From Rhodobacteraceae bacterium Alg231-30 (GTDB lineage Bacteria; Pseudomonadota; Alphaproteobacteria; Rhodobacterales; Rhodobacteraceae): a DNA stretch of 64,000 nt. How positions within the stretch are numbered: position 1 is the first letter of the stretch; each line of letters starts with the position of its first letter. The translations under genes and the position numbers were made by a program. Shown here in pieces: positions 39,567-48,735 of this stretch. Location: the NCBI GenBank assembly GCA_900143615.1, contig FREU01000004.1:248001-312000 (forward strand). Direction: 5' to 3'. The notes under the pieces were generated by a model that searched no databases, had not been told where the DNA came from, and saw only the letters and a list, made by a program, of their open reading frames with translations.

Positions 39567-40135
39567 CTGGCCAGCGCGTGATACTCTTCATTGGGTCGCA
39601 TATCGGTGGCCGAGGCCACACGGTTGGACATGTTATAAAACCCTGCCACATTGGCGATATCCCAAATGTCACGATCGCTGAAACCCACATCACGCAGACC
39701 CTGCCGATCCGCTTCCACAATTGTCGCGGACGCAACGGTCATCTTTTCGCAAAACGCCAACATCGCACTTTGACGCGCATCCAAATCGGCCACGCGCCAG
39801 TTCATCACCATCATCTCACCCAGCGTCGGATCACCGGACAATTGTCGCACCGCAGCGCCATGCGCCACCAGACAATAAAAGCATTTATTCACCGAGCTGA
39901 CGGCCACCGCAATCATCTCGCGTTCCAGCTTGCTCAGACCGCTCTCACCCAACATCAAATCGTTATAGAGCGCGGTAAAAGCATTAAGCTTGTCCACGTG
40001 AATGGCATAGGCCTTCAACACATTAGGCACCATGCCCAGCTTGTCTTGGCAAATTTCAAAATAGCGCTGTGTCTCTGGCGGTAGCGGATCAGCCATCGGG
40101 ATATCCAATGCCGTTGGTTTCGTGTTTTTAGCCAT
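39563..40135 (-). CDS. Peroxidase-related enzyme, AhpD/carboxymuconolactone decarboxylase family
   Basis: A 190-residue all-helical protein with the AhpD-type redox CxxC motif in NKCFYCLVAHG. Such proteins reduce peroxides or act in stress defence. The ATG at 40135 follows GGGGAG by five bases; the frame upstream is not used. Transcribed ten bases after the GNAT gene and overlapping the OmpA gene. Confidence 0.9.
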   Translation of the reverse strand: MAKNTKPTALDIPMADPLPPETQRYFEICQDKLGMVPNVLKAYAIHVDKLNAFTALYNDLMLGESGLSKLEREMIAVAVSSVNKCFYCLVAHGAAVRQLSGDPTLGEMMVMNWRVADLDARQSAMLAFCEKMTVASATIVEADRQGLRDVGFSDRDIWDIANVAGFYNMSNRVASATDMRPNEEYHALAR

Positions 40136-40145
40136 AACGTCTCCC

Positions 40146-40877
40146 CTACGCCTTTGCTTTCTGACGATAGTGGTACTGTCCCACAACACTCATCCCGAGG
40201 GAAGCATAGAGCCCGTTCGCCCCCTGATTTTGCGCGGTGCAAATCACCGACAACGTATGCCCTTGCTGCGCCAAGACCCAAAAGGCGGCCCGCCGCATCA
40301 ACCATCGCGCCACGCCGTGACGCCGCTGGAACGGCAAAATTTCCAAGGCATGCACCATTCCGATGCCATCGTGCATCGCCAAAAACGAGCTCCCCGCAGG
40401 CTTGTCGTGCCAGCGCGAGATAAATCCCGTCTTAGGTCCCTTGGCCCGATGCATGACAGCAACCCGTGCTGCCCCGATACCGCCGGATTCCCAAATTTCC
40501 TGCATGATCACCAAAGGCTCCCACGCGGGAATGGCTGCCGTGCGAGGGGGGCGTTCGGAGGCAATATCTTGAGCGGGTGCAGCATACATCACAACCGGAT
40601 CAATGATCTCATAGCCGCGCGCAGCCAAAGCATCATCCAGCGCCGTATCCCCCTCCCGGATCATAAATAACTCGGTTTGCCCCAAGGCGCGCATCGCGTC
40701 TTCTGCGACTGCAATGTCGTCGTCGTGAAACGCGCCCTCTGCTGTGGCCGCCGACACACGCTTTCCACCGCCTTGCCCATCTCGAATAGTAAACGGTCCG
40801 CAGGTTTGTGTTGATGCGGGCGGCCAGGTCGCCTCGACAACACCATAGAGCGTTCGTGCCTCTGGCAGCTCGGTCAT
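40146..40877 (-). CDS. GNAT family N-acetyltransferase
   Basis: A 243-residue protein with a C-terminal GNAT fold; the acetyl-CoA loop is in LEILPFQRRHGVARWLMRRAA, followed by the late strand ICTAQNQGANGLYASLGM. The N-terminal 110 residues are less conserved. The start overlaps the cinA-like stop as ATGA. Substrate unknown. Confidence 0.85.
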   Translation of the reverse strand: MTELPEARTLYGVVEATWPPASTQTCGPFTIRDGQGGGKRVSAATAEGAFHDDDIAVAEDAMRALGQTELFMIREGDTALDDALAARGYEIIDPVVMYAAPAQDIASERPPRTAAIPAWEPLVIMQEIWESGGIGAARVAVMHRAKGPKTGFISRWHDKPAGSSFLAMHDGIGMVHALEILPFQRRHGVARWLMRRAAFWVLAQQGHTLSVICTAQNQGANGLYASLGMSVVGQYHYRQKAKA

Positions 40878-41593
40878 GCAAACATCTCCGCCAGCTGCGC
40901 CATCGCCGCGTCCACCCGCACACCGTCTGAGCCTCGGATTACGATATTGGCCCCGTAAACCCCGTCTTTCTGGAAAGGGTAAGAGCCAATCGATAAATCA
41001 CTAAACGCTTCGGCAAGCTCGGCCAGTGGTCCTGCGATATCGCCTTCGCCCCGCTGAACACGCAGCGTTTGGGACAACAAGGGCGCGCCGCCGGTCAGGG
41101 TTGGCAGAACACTTGCTACCATCGCCTGAAAGACACTTGGCACCCCCGCCATCACATGTACGTTTTCCACTGTGAAACCCGGCGCAATCGACACAGGATT
41201 CTCGATCAATGTGGCCCCGGCCGGAATACGCGCCATCCGCAACCGCGCCGCGTTCAGTTCTGAGCCTTGGCGATCGTAATGCGCCTGCAACAACGCCCGC
41301 GCGTCATCTCGCACATCGATGGATACGCCAAAAGCTTCGGCAATGCAGTCGGCAGTTATATCATCATGTGTCGGCCCAATTCCCCCGGACGTGAAAACAA
41401 AGTCATAGTCACTGGAGAGTGCATGAACCGCATGCACGATCTTTTCATGCACATCCGCAACAATGCGCACCTCACAAAGATCGATCCCGCGTTTGGTCAA
41501 TTCCTGCGCTAAATAATGCATATTTGCATCCCGCGTGCGCCCCGACAGTATTTCGTCTCCGATGACGAGCATGGCAGCTGTTGGATTGGTCAT
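40874..41593 (-). CDS. CinA-like molybdopterin-binding domain protein
   Basis: A 239-residue protein containing only the MoaB/Mog-type N-terminal part of CinA (GDEILSGRTRDAN, FTSGGIGPTHDDIT). The C-terminal nicotinamide-nucleotide amidase domain of full CinA is absent, which is common in Rhodobacterales. It is the first gene of its minus-strand unit and is divergent from sfsA with about 50 bases between. Confidence 0.9.
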   Translation of the reverse strand: MTNPTAAMLVIGDEILSGRTRDANMHYLAQELTKRGIDLCEVRIVADVHEKIVHAVHALSSDYDFVFTSGGIGPTHDDITADCIAEAFGVSIDVRDDARALLQAHYDRQGSELNAARLRMARIPAGATLIENPVSIAPGFTVENVHVMAGVPSVFQAMVASVLPTLTGGAPLLSQTLRVQRGEGDIAGPLAELAEAFSDLSIGSYPFQKDGVYGANIVIRGSDGVRVDAAMAQLAEMFA

Positions 41594-41642
41594 AAGCAGG
41601 GTCTCCTTGTCAGGGCGTCACTGCAGGTATAGGGCTGATATC

Positions 41643-42353
41643 ATGCGCTTTCCAACCCCTCTCGTGCCCGCAGTGCTGATCCGCCGCTATAAACGCTTCC
41701 TTGCAGACGCGCGATTAGAGGATGGTCGCGAAATTACGGCCCATTGCGCCAACCCAGGATCGATGATGGGGCTGGCAGACACCGGCAGCCGAATTTGGCT
41801 TGAACCGAATGACGACCCCAAGAAAAAGCTGAAATATGGCTGGCGACTGGTGGATCACGAAAACGGCCATTTCACTGGGGTGGACACCTCGGTGCCCAAC
41901 CGTGCTCTCAAGACCGCCCTACTGGCCCAAGAAATTGCTGAACTCGCCGACTATCCTAAGGTGCGCTCCGAAGTGAAATACGGCGAAAACAGCCGCATCG
42001 ACTTCTTACTGACAGGTCCGGATAAGCCCGATCTCTACGTCGAGGTGAAATCGGTCACCCTGTCCCGGCAAGCCGGCCTGGCCGAGTTTCCCGACAGCGT
42101 CACCAAACGCGGGGCCAAACACCTGAATGAGCTGCAGGACATGGTCGCACAGGGCCATCGTGCAATGATGCTTTATCTTGTGCAGCGCACCGATGCGTCT
42201 CAGGTCACACTCGCGGCAGACATCGATCCCACCTATGCCGCTACCTTTGACGCGGCACACACCGCAGGGGTCGAGGTTCTGGCATATGGCTGCAATATCT
42301 CACCGGACGGCATCACAATAGGGGCTCCACTGCCCTTCGATTACCCAATCTGA
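41643..42353 (+). CDS. sfsA: DNA/RNA nuclease SfsA
   Basis: A 236-residue SfsA-family protein beginning MRFPTPLVPAVLIRRYKRFLADARL, with HCANPGSMMGL and the nuclease-like core SRIDFLLTG...DLYVEVKSVTL. SfsA was first described as affecting maltose genes and later as a nuclease. The ATG at 41643 is the family start; the frame further upstream overlaps the cinA-like gene and is not used. Confidence 0.95.
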   Translation: MRFPTPLVPAVLIRRYKRFLADARLEDGREITAHCANPGSMMGLADTGSRIWLEPNDDPKKKLKYGWRLVDHENGHFTGVDTSVPNRALKTALLAQEIAELADYPKVRSEVKYGENSRIDFLLTGPDKPDLYVEVKSVTLSRQAGLAEFPDSVTKRGAKHLNELQDMVAQGHRAMMLYLVQRTDASQVTLAADIDPTYAATFDAAHTAGVEVLAYGCNISPDGITIGAPLPFDYPI

Positions 42354-42394
42354 GCCTACTTGCGCGCCCATCTCTCCTACACAAAGACCCGTAC

Positions 42395-42422
42395 AAAAAA
42401 ACGCGGCCTGAAAAGGCCGCGT
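42395..42422 (-). terminator. Rho-independent terminator of the propeller-cytochrome gene
   Basis: Perfect 8-bp stem ACGCGGCC/GGCCGCGT around a short loop (42401-42422). On the minus strand it runs into seven T residues. Confidence 0.85.
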
Positions 42423-42444
42423 CTATTGCTTTTACGTCAGCTTA

Positions 42445-44202
42445 TTACTCGCCGAGTGTCTGCAGGTAAGCGCCAATGGCCTTAACTTCAGCACTTGTGT
42501 GGTGAATTGTTGCCAACAGGAAGTTCATCTCCGTCACGGCTTGAAGTGCGCCGGTGATGTCGAGATCGTCTTTACCACGAATATCGGGGCCAATGTCGCC
42601 ACTGCCATCCATGCCGTGGCAGGACGCACAACCAACGTGACCTGCAGTTTCTTCAAACAGCAACTTACCAGCGGCCAGAACTTCGTCCTTGCTCATAGTG
42701 GACAGATCCAACTTTGCGACTTCCGGCTTGTCAGAACCAACGCCCTTGCGCTCGTTGGCCATGGCGAGAACAGTTGCCTGCATCTCTTTGGACACCGGAC
42801 CACCCTGGTCAACCATCACTTCACCATTCCAGTCCGCGTCGTAACGGATGAAGGCACCACTGTGGGTGTCACCACCGTGTGGTGTAGGAATATACGCTTT
42901 TGGCTCAAAGGTATTCAGATCCAGAACAATGGTTTCCCAACCTTTTTGGTTAGATACCCACAGCTCGTTCTTAGCAGGATCAGGGTGCAGCATTGCATGT
43001 TCAATCGCCGCCGCAGACCGTCCCAGCGCCAATGGCTGCTGAGTGATGGGACCAACATAAGGTGTCATACGATCAGCATCTACGAAGCCAATAACCTGAC
43101 CCACGTTGTGGATACCTTCACCTTTACCGATGGTGAACAGGATGCTTTCATCCCAGTTCAGAGCAACGCCGTAGGGTCCGCCAACACCGGCACCAGTGTC
43201 ACCAACAATTTTGTTTGTTGCGTTGTCCACTTTGTAGATGCGGCTACCATGTGCATCGACAACAAAGGTGAACTTGCCGTCCATTGTGTGGGTGATGCCA
43301 ATCGGGTGGTTGCCGGTCCCCATAATGGATGCCACCTGACCAGTGGTCAAATCCAGTTTGGAGACACCCGCTGCAGGGGCGGTGTTGTGGATGATGTCAG
43401 AGGAACCAACCGAAACATACATTGTGTTACAGTCAGGCGAAGGTGTTGTGAACGGGTGCCCCATGACGTGGATATCGTCATAGTTGACAGCACGCTCAAC
43501 GCGGTTGTCGTCGTCTGGGTTCAGAATGAAGTGTGGGCCACCGTTCGCGCCAAAGCCGAACTGCAGGAACACACGCTGCTGATCTTCTTCGGTCGAGCAG
43601 GACTGAACATGGTGCAGCGACTGCGAGCGCTTGGCACCGCGGAAATAGCTTTCCTGGCGCAGCAACTTGTCAATCTTGAGGGTTCTCATGTTGACCACGG
43701 CAACAAAGCCGGCCTGGCGCAGGTCTTCGCCGCGAACACGCTCTTCCCAGCCGACATAGCCCCATTTCCCGTCAGGAGAAACAGAAACGCCATGCGGCCC
43801 ACGAACGATTTGGGTAAAGCTGTCAGAGTTGGTGCCGATAAAGCTGCCAACGATTTCATGGGTTTCCCCGTCCACCAAGTGAAAGCCTGCAAAGCTTCCG
43901 TCCAAGGAGCGGTCCATGTTGTTGTTTTGGTGGGACTCAGAACTGATATACACCAATGGGTGTTTTTCTACATCCCAAGCGTCGGGGCCGCTGGAGTCGT
44001 ATTGGGCAATCAGTTTAAGACCGCCACGTTCGGATTCATCATTTGCCCAGTCTACGGATTCAGCAGCAATTTTTGCGGCTTCAAACTCTGGTGCTTCTTG
44101 AACTGACGTTGTGGCAATTGAGGCGTGAGATGCCGTTGCCAAGGCCAGTGCCAGAGCAATTGCTGATGCACTTCCAATTGCGGTGCGCTTGGTATTTTTC
44201 AT
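42445..44202 (-). CDS. YVTN-type beta-propeller protein fused to a C-terminal cytochrome c domain
   Basis: A 585-residue exported protein (signal MKNTKRTAIGSASAIALALALATASHA). Residues about 50-480 are propeller blades (GPHGVSVSPDGKWGYVGWEE, GNHPIGITHTMDGKFTFVVD, GGPYGVALNWDESILFTIG). Residues about 500-585 are a single-heme class I cytochrome with CASCH (VGCASCHGMDGSG) and a likely Met ligand in TEMNFLL. The layout recalls NirN/NirS-like (d1-type) or other periplasmic electron-transfer propellers, but no exact family is recognised. It is a single gene with its own terminator, a GGAGAG ribosome-binding site, and an FNR-type box about 90 bases upstream, so expression is probably raised when oxygen is low. 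Confidence 0.85.
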   Translation of the reverse strand: MKNTKRTAIGSASAIALALALATASHASIATTSVQEAPEFEAAKIAAESVDWANDESERGGLKLIAQYDSSGPDAWDVEKHPLVYISSESHQNNNMDRSLDGSFAGFHLVDGETHEIVGSFIGTNSDSFTQIVRGPHGVSVSPDGKWGYVGWEERVRGEDLRQAGFVAVVNMRTLKIDKLLRQESYFRGAKRSQSLHHVQSCSTEEDQQRVFLQFGFGANGGPHFILNPDDDNRVERAVNYDDIHVMGHPFTTPSPDCNTMYVSVGSSDIIHNTAPAAGVSKLDLTTGQVASIMGTGNHPIGITHTMDGKFTFVVDAHGSRIYKVDNATNKIVGDTGAGVGGPYGVALNWDESILFTIGKGEGIHNVGQVIGFVDADRMTPYVGPITQQPLALGRSAAAIEHAMLHPDPAKNELWVSNQKGWETIVLDLNTFEPKAYIPTPHGGDTHSGAFIRYDADWNGEVMVDQGGPVSKEMQATVLAMANERKGVGSDKPEVAKLDLSTMSKDEVLAAGKLLFEETAGHVGCASCHGMDGSGDIGPDIRGKDDLDITGALQAVTEMNFLLATIHHTSAEVKAIGAYLQTLGE

Positions 44203-44620
44203 TCTCTCTCCATTTAAAAATGGCAGGTTGTTTCCTGCCTTCCCAGTTTTGGGTAGGGCATAGCTCTAGAATGGCAGGGTGAAAGACTTTGATTCACATC
44301 AAGTTGGGCTGATAGGCGGGCCGGAATAACCTTAGAGTTTTAATAAGTTAAAAGTTGCGTGTTCTTTTTTCCGAAGCGCTTAGCCAATGTAGAGCCGTCA
44401 ATTGCTTAGATTCTGTTGAAGTTACGCAGTTGGTGTTCGCCATGTCGCAGCAAATATCGATCGGGTCGCAAGCGGTTTGGTATCACCTTCCGGACTTGCC
44501 CTTGGTTGCTTACTCTTCGGCGCTTTGACCCGGAAATGTATGGAAATATGCCCTACCTCTGGTCCTTTGACCGATTTGCCCTTAAGTAACGCCAAAATCA
44601 GCTATTCGGAGCAGCCTCAT
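44203..44620. other. 418-bp intergenic region between the propeller-cytochrome gene and map
   Basis: It holds the minus-strand promoter of the cytochrome gene with its FNR-type box, and the ribosome-binding site of map (GGAG near 44608). A plus-strand frame is open from 44477 into map, but the 268-residue map start has the good binding site. Nothing else is visible. Confidence 0.6.
44289..44302 (-). promoter_or_regulatory. FNR/FnrL-type box upstream of the propeller-cytochrome gene
   Basis: TTGATTCACATCAA matches the consensus TTGAT-N4-ATCAA exactly. It is centred about 94 bases before the start codon of the minus-strand gene, which suits an activating -41.5 site with a leader of about 50 bases. 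Confidence 0.75.
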
Positions 44621-45427
44621 ATGATCGGCAAAGGCCGCCAAACCCGTGATGGGATCCGCATTTATGAAACCGCAGACTTCGCCGGAATGCACCGCGCGGG
44701 CGCTTTAGCCGCGCGTATTCTTGACGAAGTTGCAGAGCATGTTTTCCCCGGCCAATCCACCGGTGAGATCGATCGCCTGATCGAAGCCAAAGTGGATGCC
44801 GCCGGCGCCAAATCCGCAACCATCGGCTATCGCGGTTATCAACACGCCAGCTGCATCAGCGTGAACCATGTGGTGTGCCACGGCATTCCCGGTGATAAGA
44901 AACTCAAGGATGGTGACATCCTCAACATCGACGTCACTGTTATCGTTGACGGCTGGTTTGGCGACACAAGCCGGATGTATGTTGCCGGAAAACTGCCCCG
45001 CAAAGCCGAGCGGCTTTTGCAGGTGACACACGATTCCCTCATGTTGGGCATTGAGGCCGCCAAACCCGGCAACACCTTCGGCGACATTGGCCACGCCATC
45101 CAAACCTACGCTGAGAAACACCGCATGTCAGTTGTGCGTGATTTCTGCGGCCATGGCTTGGGTCAGGTGTTTCACGCCCCGCCCAACGTGTTGCACTATG
45201 GCCGCCCTGGTACAGGTGCCAAGCTTGAAGAAGGTATGTTCTTCACAATCGAACCCATGGTGAACCTCGGCCGTCCGGAAACCAAAGTTCTGGCGGATGA
45301 CTGGACAGCTGTGACGCGCGACAAATCCCTGTCTGCACAGTTTGAACACTCTATCGGCATCACGGCCACTGGCGCGGAGATATTCACATTGTCGCCGAAC
45401 GGAAAATTTCACCCCACATGGGGATGA
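44621..45427 (+). CDS. map: Type I methionine aminopeptidase
   Basis: A 268-residue metallopeptidase removing N-terminal Met. Metal ligands are visible in LNIDVTVIVDGWFGDTSRM (two Asp), GHGLGQVFH (His), FTIEPM (Glu) and the last Glu in SAQFEHSIGIT. The ATG at 44621 is chosen because GGAG precedes it at normal distance and it gives the usual start MIGKGRQTRDGIRIYE. It converges on the HAD phosphatase gene. Confidence 0.96.
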   Translation: MIGKGRQTRDGIRIYETADFAGMHRAGALAARILDEVAEHVFPGQSTGEIDRLIEAKVDAAGAKSATIGYRGYQHASCISVNHVVCHGIPGDKKLKDGDILNIDVTVIVDGWFGDTSRMYVAGKLPRKAERLLQVTHDSLMLGIEAAKPGNTFGDIGHAIQTYAEKHRMSVVRDFCGHGLGQVFHAPPNVLHYGRPGTGAKLEEGMFFTIEPMVNLGRPETKVLADDWTAVTRDKSLSAQFEHSIGITATGAEIFTLSPNGKFHPTWG

Positions 45428-45443
45428 AACAGCACGATCTTAT

Positions 45444-45468
45444 GTGAGCAGGAACAATCCCTGCTCAC
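45444..45468 (+). terminator. Hairpin between convergent map and HAD genes
   Basis: Perfect 9-bp stem GTGAGCAGG/CCTGCTCAC with a seven-base loop, 17 bases after map. It has no T-run on either side and could act on both genes. Confidence 0.5.
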
Positions 45469-45481
45469 CCGCCGCGCTATC

Positions 45482-46147
45482 CTATAGGCCCAACGCTTGC
45501 GCAACCGCCGCCATATTACGCACAGGTTCTGCGCCAACAGCACGCAATTGATCGTCCTGACCGTGCTCTGCATAGCCCAAACACCGCACCCCCGCATTTT
45601 GCGCGGCCATACATCCAGTTGAGCTGTCATCGATCATGACCGCCCTGTCCGCTGACACGCCGCTTTGTTTCAATGCATGCAACACCATATCCGGCGCAGG
45701 TTTAGCCGCAAAGTGTTCGCGCGACAAAATCCGGCCCTCAAACCGCCGCCACAGACCGCTTGGGCCTAACGACAAGCTCATCTTTTGCATCGGGCCATTA
45801 GAGGCAATCCATATCGCGCTGCCGCGCGCTTCTAGCGCCTCAATTACCTCCAGCACACCGTCGATCAAGGGGATACCTTGGGCAAAACGTGTATAAACTT
45901 TCTCGTAGAACTTTGGCACCCAGTCATCCGGCAGAGAGGCGCCAAGCTGCCGTGCTGCCTCAAACACTCCGTTGATCGTGCCTCCCACGAATTGGTCCTG
46001 ACAATCCTGAACGGACACTGGCAATCCATGCGCTGTCAGATCTGCTGACAACAGCGCGTTGGTTGGGCCCTCGCTGTCCACCAAAACACCGTCACAGTCA
46101 AAAATAACCAGTTCGGGACTGTGCCCGCTCTGCGTCACACCTTGCAT
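45482..46147 (-). CDS. HAD family phosphatase
   Basis: A 221-residue HAD hydrolase of the beta-phosphoglucomutase/phosphoglycolate group. Motif I is VIFDCDGVLVDSE, motif II is IASNGP, and motif IV is VMIDDSSTG. Likely a sugar- or small-metabolite phosphatase. It follows rsmD on the minus strand. Confidence 0.9.
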   Translation of the reverse strand: MQGVTQSGHSPELVIFDCDGVLVDSEGPTNALLSADLTAHGLPVSVQDCQDQFVGGTINGVFEAARQLGASLPDDWVPKFYEKVYTRFAQGIPLIDGVLEVIEALEARGSAIWIASNGPMQKMSLSLGPSGLWRRFEGRILSREHFAAKPAPDMVLHALKQSGVSADRAVMIDDSSTGCMAAQNAGVRCLGYAEHGQDDQLRAVGAEPVRNMAAVAQALGL

Positions 46148-46201
46148 TCTGTATCCTTTTGCATTTTGTCGCGCGCCATCTGACCCGCGTTTGCCGACCC
46201 T

Positions 46202-46777
46202 CTAAGTCGATGCTTCCTCTGCGACCTCAAGAAAGGTCACATGCGTATCGCCATAACGCCGCTGATCAAGCAACTCAAACCCCTCTGGGGCCAATTGCGG
46301 CGCACTCTCTTCCCACACGACCAGCGCCTGTGGCGCAATCCAGCCGCCCCGCGCGGCGGCAGCCAACGCTTTTTGCCCCATTGATTTTCCATACGGTGGA
46401 TCCAGAAAAATTAGGTCAAACGCGGCGCCGCTGTTAACGGGAAGACGTGTTGCATCTGCACCAACAAAATTGGTGAGCGCTTTGGATTTGGTGATCCGGA
46501 TGTTTTCGCGGATCAGCTGACCGGATTTACGTCCGTCATCCACAAAACTCACCTCTGACGCGCCGCGTGACAGCGCTTCTAATCCCAAAGCACCGGTGCC
46601 GGCAAACAAGTCCAGCACCCTCGCGTCACTGATCGGATCACCAAACTTGCCACCCATCAAAACGTTGAACAGACTTTCGCGGACCCGATCGGTCGTGGGG
46701 CGCAAATGCGCTCCCGCATCGCCTTTGCCAACACTGGCAAGCGCGATGCCGCGAAATTCTCCTGCAATGATCCTCAA
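46202..46777 (-). CDS. rsmD: 16S rRNA (guanine(966)-N(2))-methyltransferase
   Basis: A 191-residue Rossmann methyltransferase starting MRIIAGEFRGIAL. The SAM site is DLFAGTGALGLEALSRGA and the catalytic motif is LDPPYG, both diagnostic of RsmD. The gene starts ten bases after the flavoprotein reductase ends. Confidence 0.95.
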   Translation of the reverse strand: MRIIAGEFRGIALASVGKGDAGAHLRPTTDRVRESLFNVLMGGKFGDPISDARVLDLFAGTGALGLEALSRGASEVSFVDDGRKSGQLIRENIRITKSKALTNFVGADATRLPVNSGAAFDLIFLDPPYGKSMGQKALAAAARGGWIAPQALVVWEESAPQLAPEGFELLDQRRYGDTHVTFLEVAEEAST

Positions 46778-46787
46778 CGTTCGCTCC

Positions 46788-47996
46788 TTACATCCGCATC
46801 AACAGTTTCATATCTGTCTCAGGATTAGCGATCTGCTCAGGTGTCGGTGATTTCCCACCTTCAATCAGCCGCTTACCAATCATGTAATCACGCGGCGCAT
46901 TCATCGCATCTACAGCCAAAAGTTCGCTACCGCGATAATACCAAAACGACACAGAGCCACCTTCACCCGCGCGCGTCACAACCTGATCATAGCCGCTATT
47001 GAGGCCTGCAATTTGCAGCTTTACATCATATTGATCGGACCAAAACCACGGCTTGGCAACATAATCCTTACTGCCACCCATGATGTTCTCGGCCACAACT
47101 TCAGCTTGATCAATCGCGTTGGGCACGCTTTCCAGACGGATCCGCGTTTCACGATACGGGAAAGAGGCGCAATCCCCCGCAGACCAGATCGCCGGATCCG
47201 ACGTTCTACCGCGTGCGTCGGTTTTGATGCCATTGTCAATCTCAAGCCCTGCAGCCTCGGCCAAAGCGCTCGCTGGCGTTATGCCGACACCCACGATGAC
47301 AAAGTCCACCGCCAATTCGGTCCCATCAGTCAGAACCGCACCGCTGACTTTGCCTTCCCCGGCAAGGCGATCCAGCCCAACGCCTTCCAGGATGTCAACG
47401 CCACGCTCTGTATGCAGCGTACGAAAATAATCACTGGTTTCCGGCGCTGCCACCCGTTGCAAAATACGGTCCGCCATTTCAACCAAAGTGACCTTCAACC
47501 CTTTGGTCGCGGCAACCGCCGCCGCCTCAAGCCCGATATAGCCACCGCCGACGATCAAGACATGCCGCCCCTCGGCAAACTCGGGGGCCATTTGGTCAAC
47601 ATCTTTCAGATCCCGAACAGTATAGACTCCGTCCAAAGCCCCACCAATTGCCGCAGGCAGTCGCCGAGGCGCAGATCCAGTGGTTAGCACCAGATGGTCA
47701 TAACTGAGCGTCTGCTTTTCGGTAATGACAGTTTTTTCGACGGGATCAATGCCTTCGACCCGCTCGCTCAGATGCACATCAATGGCATTTTCAACATAAA
47801 AATGCGCAGGTCGTAAATAGAGCCGCTCAAGCTCCATTTCACCCAGTAGATATTTCTTGGAGAGGGGTGGGCGCTGATACGGCAGAGCAGGTTCTTCGCC
47901 AATCAAAGTAACGCGTCCCTCAAACCCGAGGTTGCGCAGTTTGGCGACACAGGAAGCACCAGCTTGTCCTGCACCAATCACAACTATGTGCGTCAC
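46788..47996 (-). CDS. FAD-dependent ferredoxin/rubredoxin-type reductase
   Basis: A 402-residue reductase of the putidaredoxin/rhodocoxin group: FAD fold IVVIGAGQAGASCVAKL, LPYQRPPLSKKYLLGE, NAD fold HVLIVGGGYIGLEAAAVA and IWSAGDCASFP. It reduces a ferredoxin for a monooxygenase or dioxygenase, but none is encoded nearby. It is upstream of rsmD on one strand and divergent from the peroxiredoxin gene. Confidence 0.9.
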   Translation of the reverse strand: MTHIVVIGAGQAGASCVAKLRNLGFEGRVTLIGEEPALPYQRPPLSKKYLLGEMELERLYLRPAHFYVENAIDVHLSERVEGIDPVEKTVITEKQTLSYDHLVLTTGSAPRRLPAAIGGALDGVYTVRDLKDVDQMAPEFAEGRHVLIVGGGYIGLEAAAVAATKGLKVTLVEMADRILQRVAAPETSDYFRTLHTERGVDILEGVGLDRLAGEGKVSGAVLTDGTELAVDFVIVGVGITPASALAEAAGLEIDNGIKTDARGRTSDPAIWSAGDCASFPYRETRIRLESVPNAIDQAEVVAENIMGGSKDYVAKPWFWSDQYDVKLQIAGLNSGYDQVVTRAGEGGSVSFWYYRGSELLAVDAMNAPRDYMIGKRLIEGGKSPTPEQIANPETDMKLLMRM

Positions 47997-48067
47997 GTCA
48001 CTCTCCTTAATTAACGGTTGCGCATGATCCGCGCGACCCTAGCTTGCGTAATCATAGAGAAGCAATA

Positions 48068-48571
48068 ATGAGAATTTCGAAAATGGCCATTCAATCTGGC
48101 GAAAAACTGCCTTCAGGAAACCTAATGAGGCTTGGAACCGCGGGCCCGGAACCAGTCAGCCTTGCCAGCTTGACCGAGGGGCGCAAAATTGTGCTGTTTG
48201 GTCTGCCCGGCGCGTTCACCGCGACCTGTTCTGCAGCACATCTGCCGAGTTTCATACGCACGGCTGATGATCTTCGCGCCAAAGGCGTGGACGACATCAT
48301 CTGTATGTCGGTGAATGACCCGTGGGTGATGGATGCTTGGGATAAATCCACGGGCGCATCGAAAGCTGGCATCACAATGCTTTCAGATCCCGACGGTGCG
48401 CTGACCATTTCCATGGGCCTTGAGTTTTCCGCCCCGCCGGTCGGTTTCATCAACCGAACACGCCGGTTTGCGGCCATTGTGGAAAATGGCGTCGTCACGC
48501 TGTTGAACGAAGAGGAAGAGCGCGGTGTCTGTAACTTCACCGCTGGCGAAACCATCCTCGACGCACTTTAA
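48068..48571 (+). CDS. Peroxiredoxin, Prx5/AhpE-like
   Basis: A 167-residue thiol peroxidase with the peroxidatic Cys54 in GAFTATCSAAHLPSF. The ATG at 48068 has AGAGAAG upstream and gives the normal N terminus; the TTG at 48044 is not needed. Reduces peroxides, probably with glutaredoxin/glutathione. Next to a flavoprotein reductase on the opposite strand. Confidence 0.93.
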   Translation: MRISKMAIQSGEKLPSGNLMRLGTAGPEPVSLASLTEGRKIVLFGLPGAFTATCSAAHLPSFIRTADDLRAKGVDDIICMSVNDPWVMDAWDKSTGASKAGITMLSDPDGALTISMGLEFSAPPVGFINRTRRFAAIVENGVVTLLNEEEERGVCNFTAGETILDAL

Positions 48572-48581
48572 ACACGCCTGT

Positions 48582-48618
48582 GGGGGCTCTGCCCCCGTCC
48601 CGAGCAAAACCTCGGGAC
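48582..48618 (+). repeat. Double stem-loop of the dispersed Rhodobacteraceae intergenic type
   Basis: Two adjacent hairpins right after the peroxiredoxin gene: GGGGGC/GCCCCC with loop TCT, then GTCCCGAG/CTCGGGAC with loop CAAAAC. The next bases (CCCCCGAGGTATTTT) match the style of a repeated intergenic element I know from Rhodobacteraceae genomes. It probably serves as the transcription terminator. Confidence 0.55.
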
Positions 48619-48735
48619 TCCCCCGAGGTATTTTCAGCACCAAAAAGACCACTAGGGCGTTTACGATTGCGGCATCAAACAGTGTCTCAGACGCTCTCAG
48701 TCGCGCCCATGCCGCGGGCTCCCTGCTCAAATTGC

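Noticed and set aside
42499-44106. Long plus-strand open frame (535 codons) opposite the propeller-cytochrome gene
   Set aside because: It lies entirely antisense to a gene with signal peptide, heme motif, ribosome-binding site and terminator. Its product has no domain-like features and the openness is explained by codon bias.
44477-44620. Longer methionine aminopeptidase
   Set aside because: Starts upstream of 44621 lack a good ribosome-binding site and would add a non-family N terminus.
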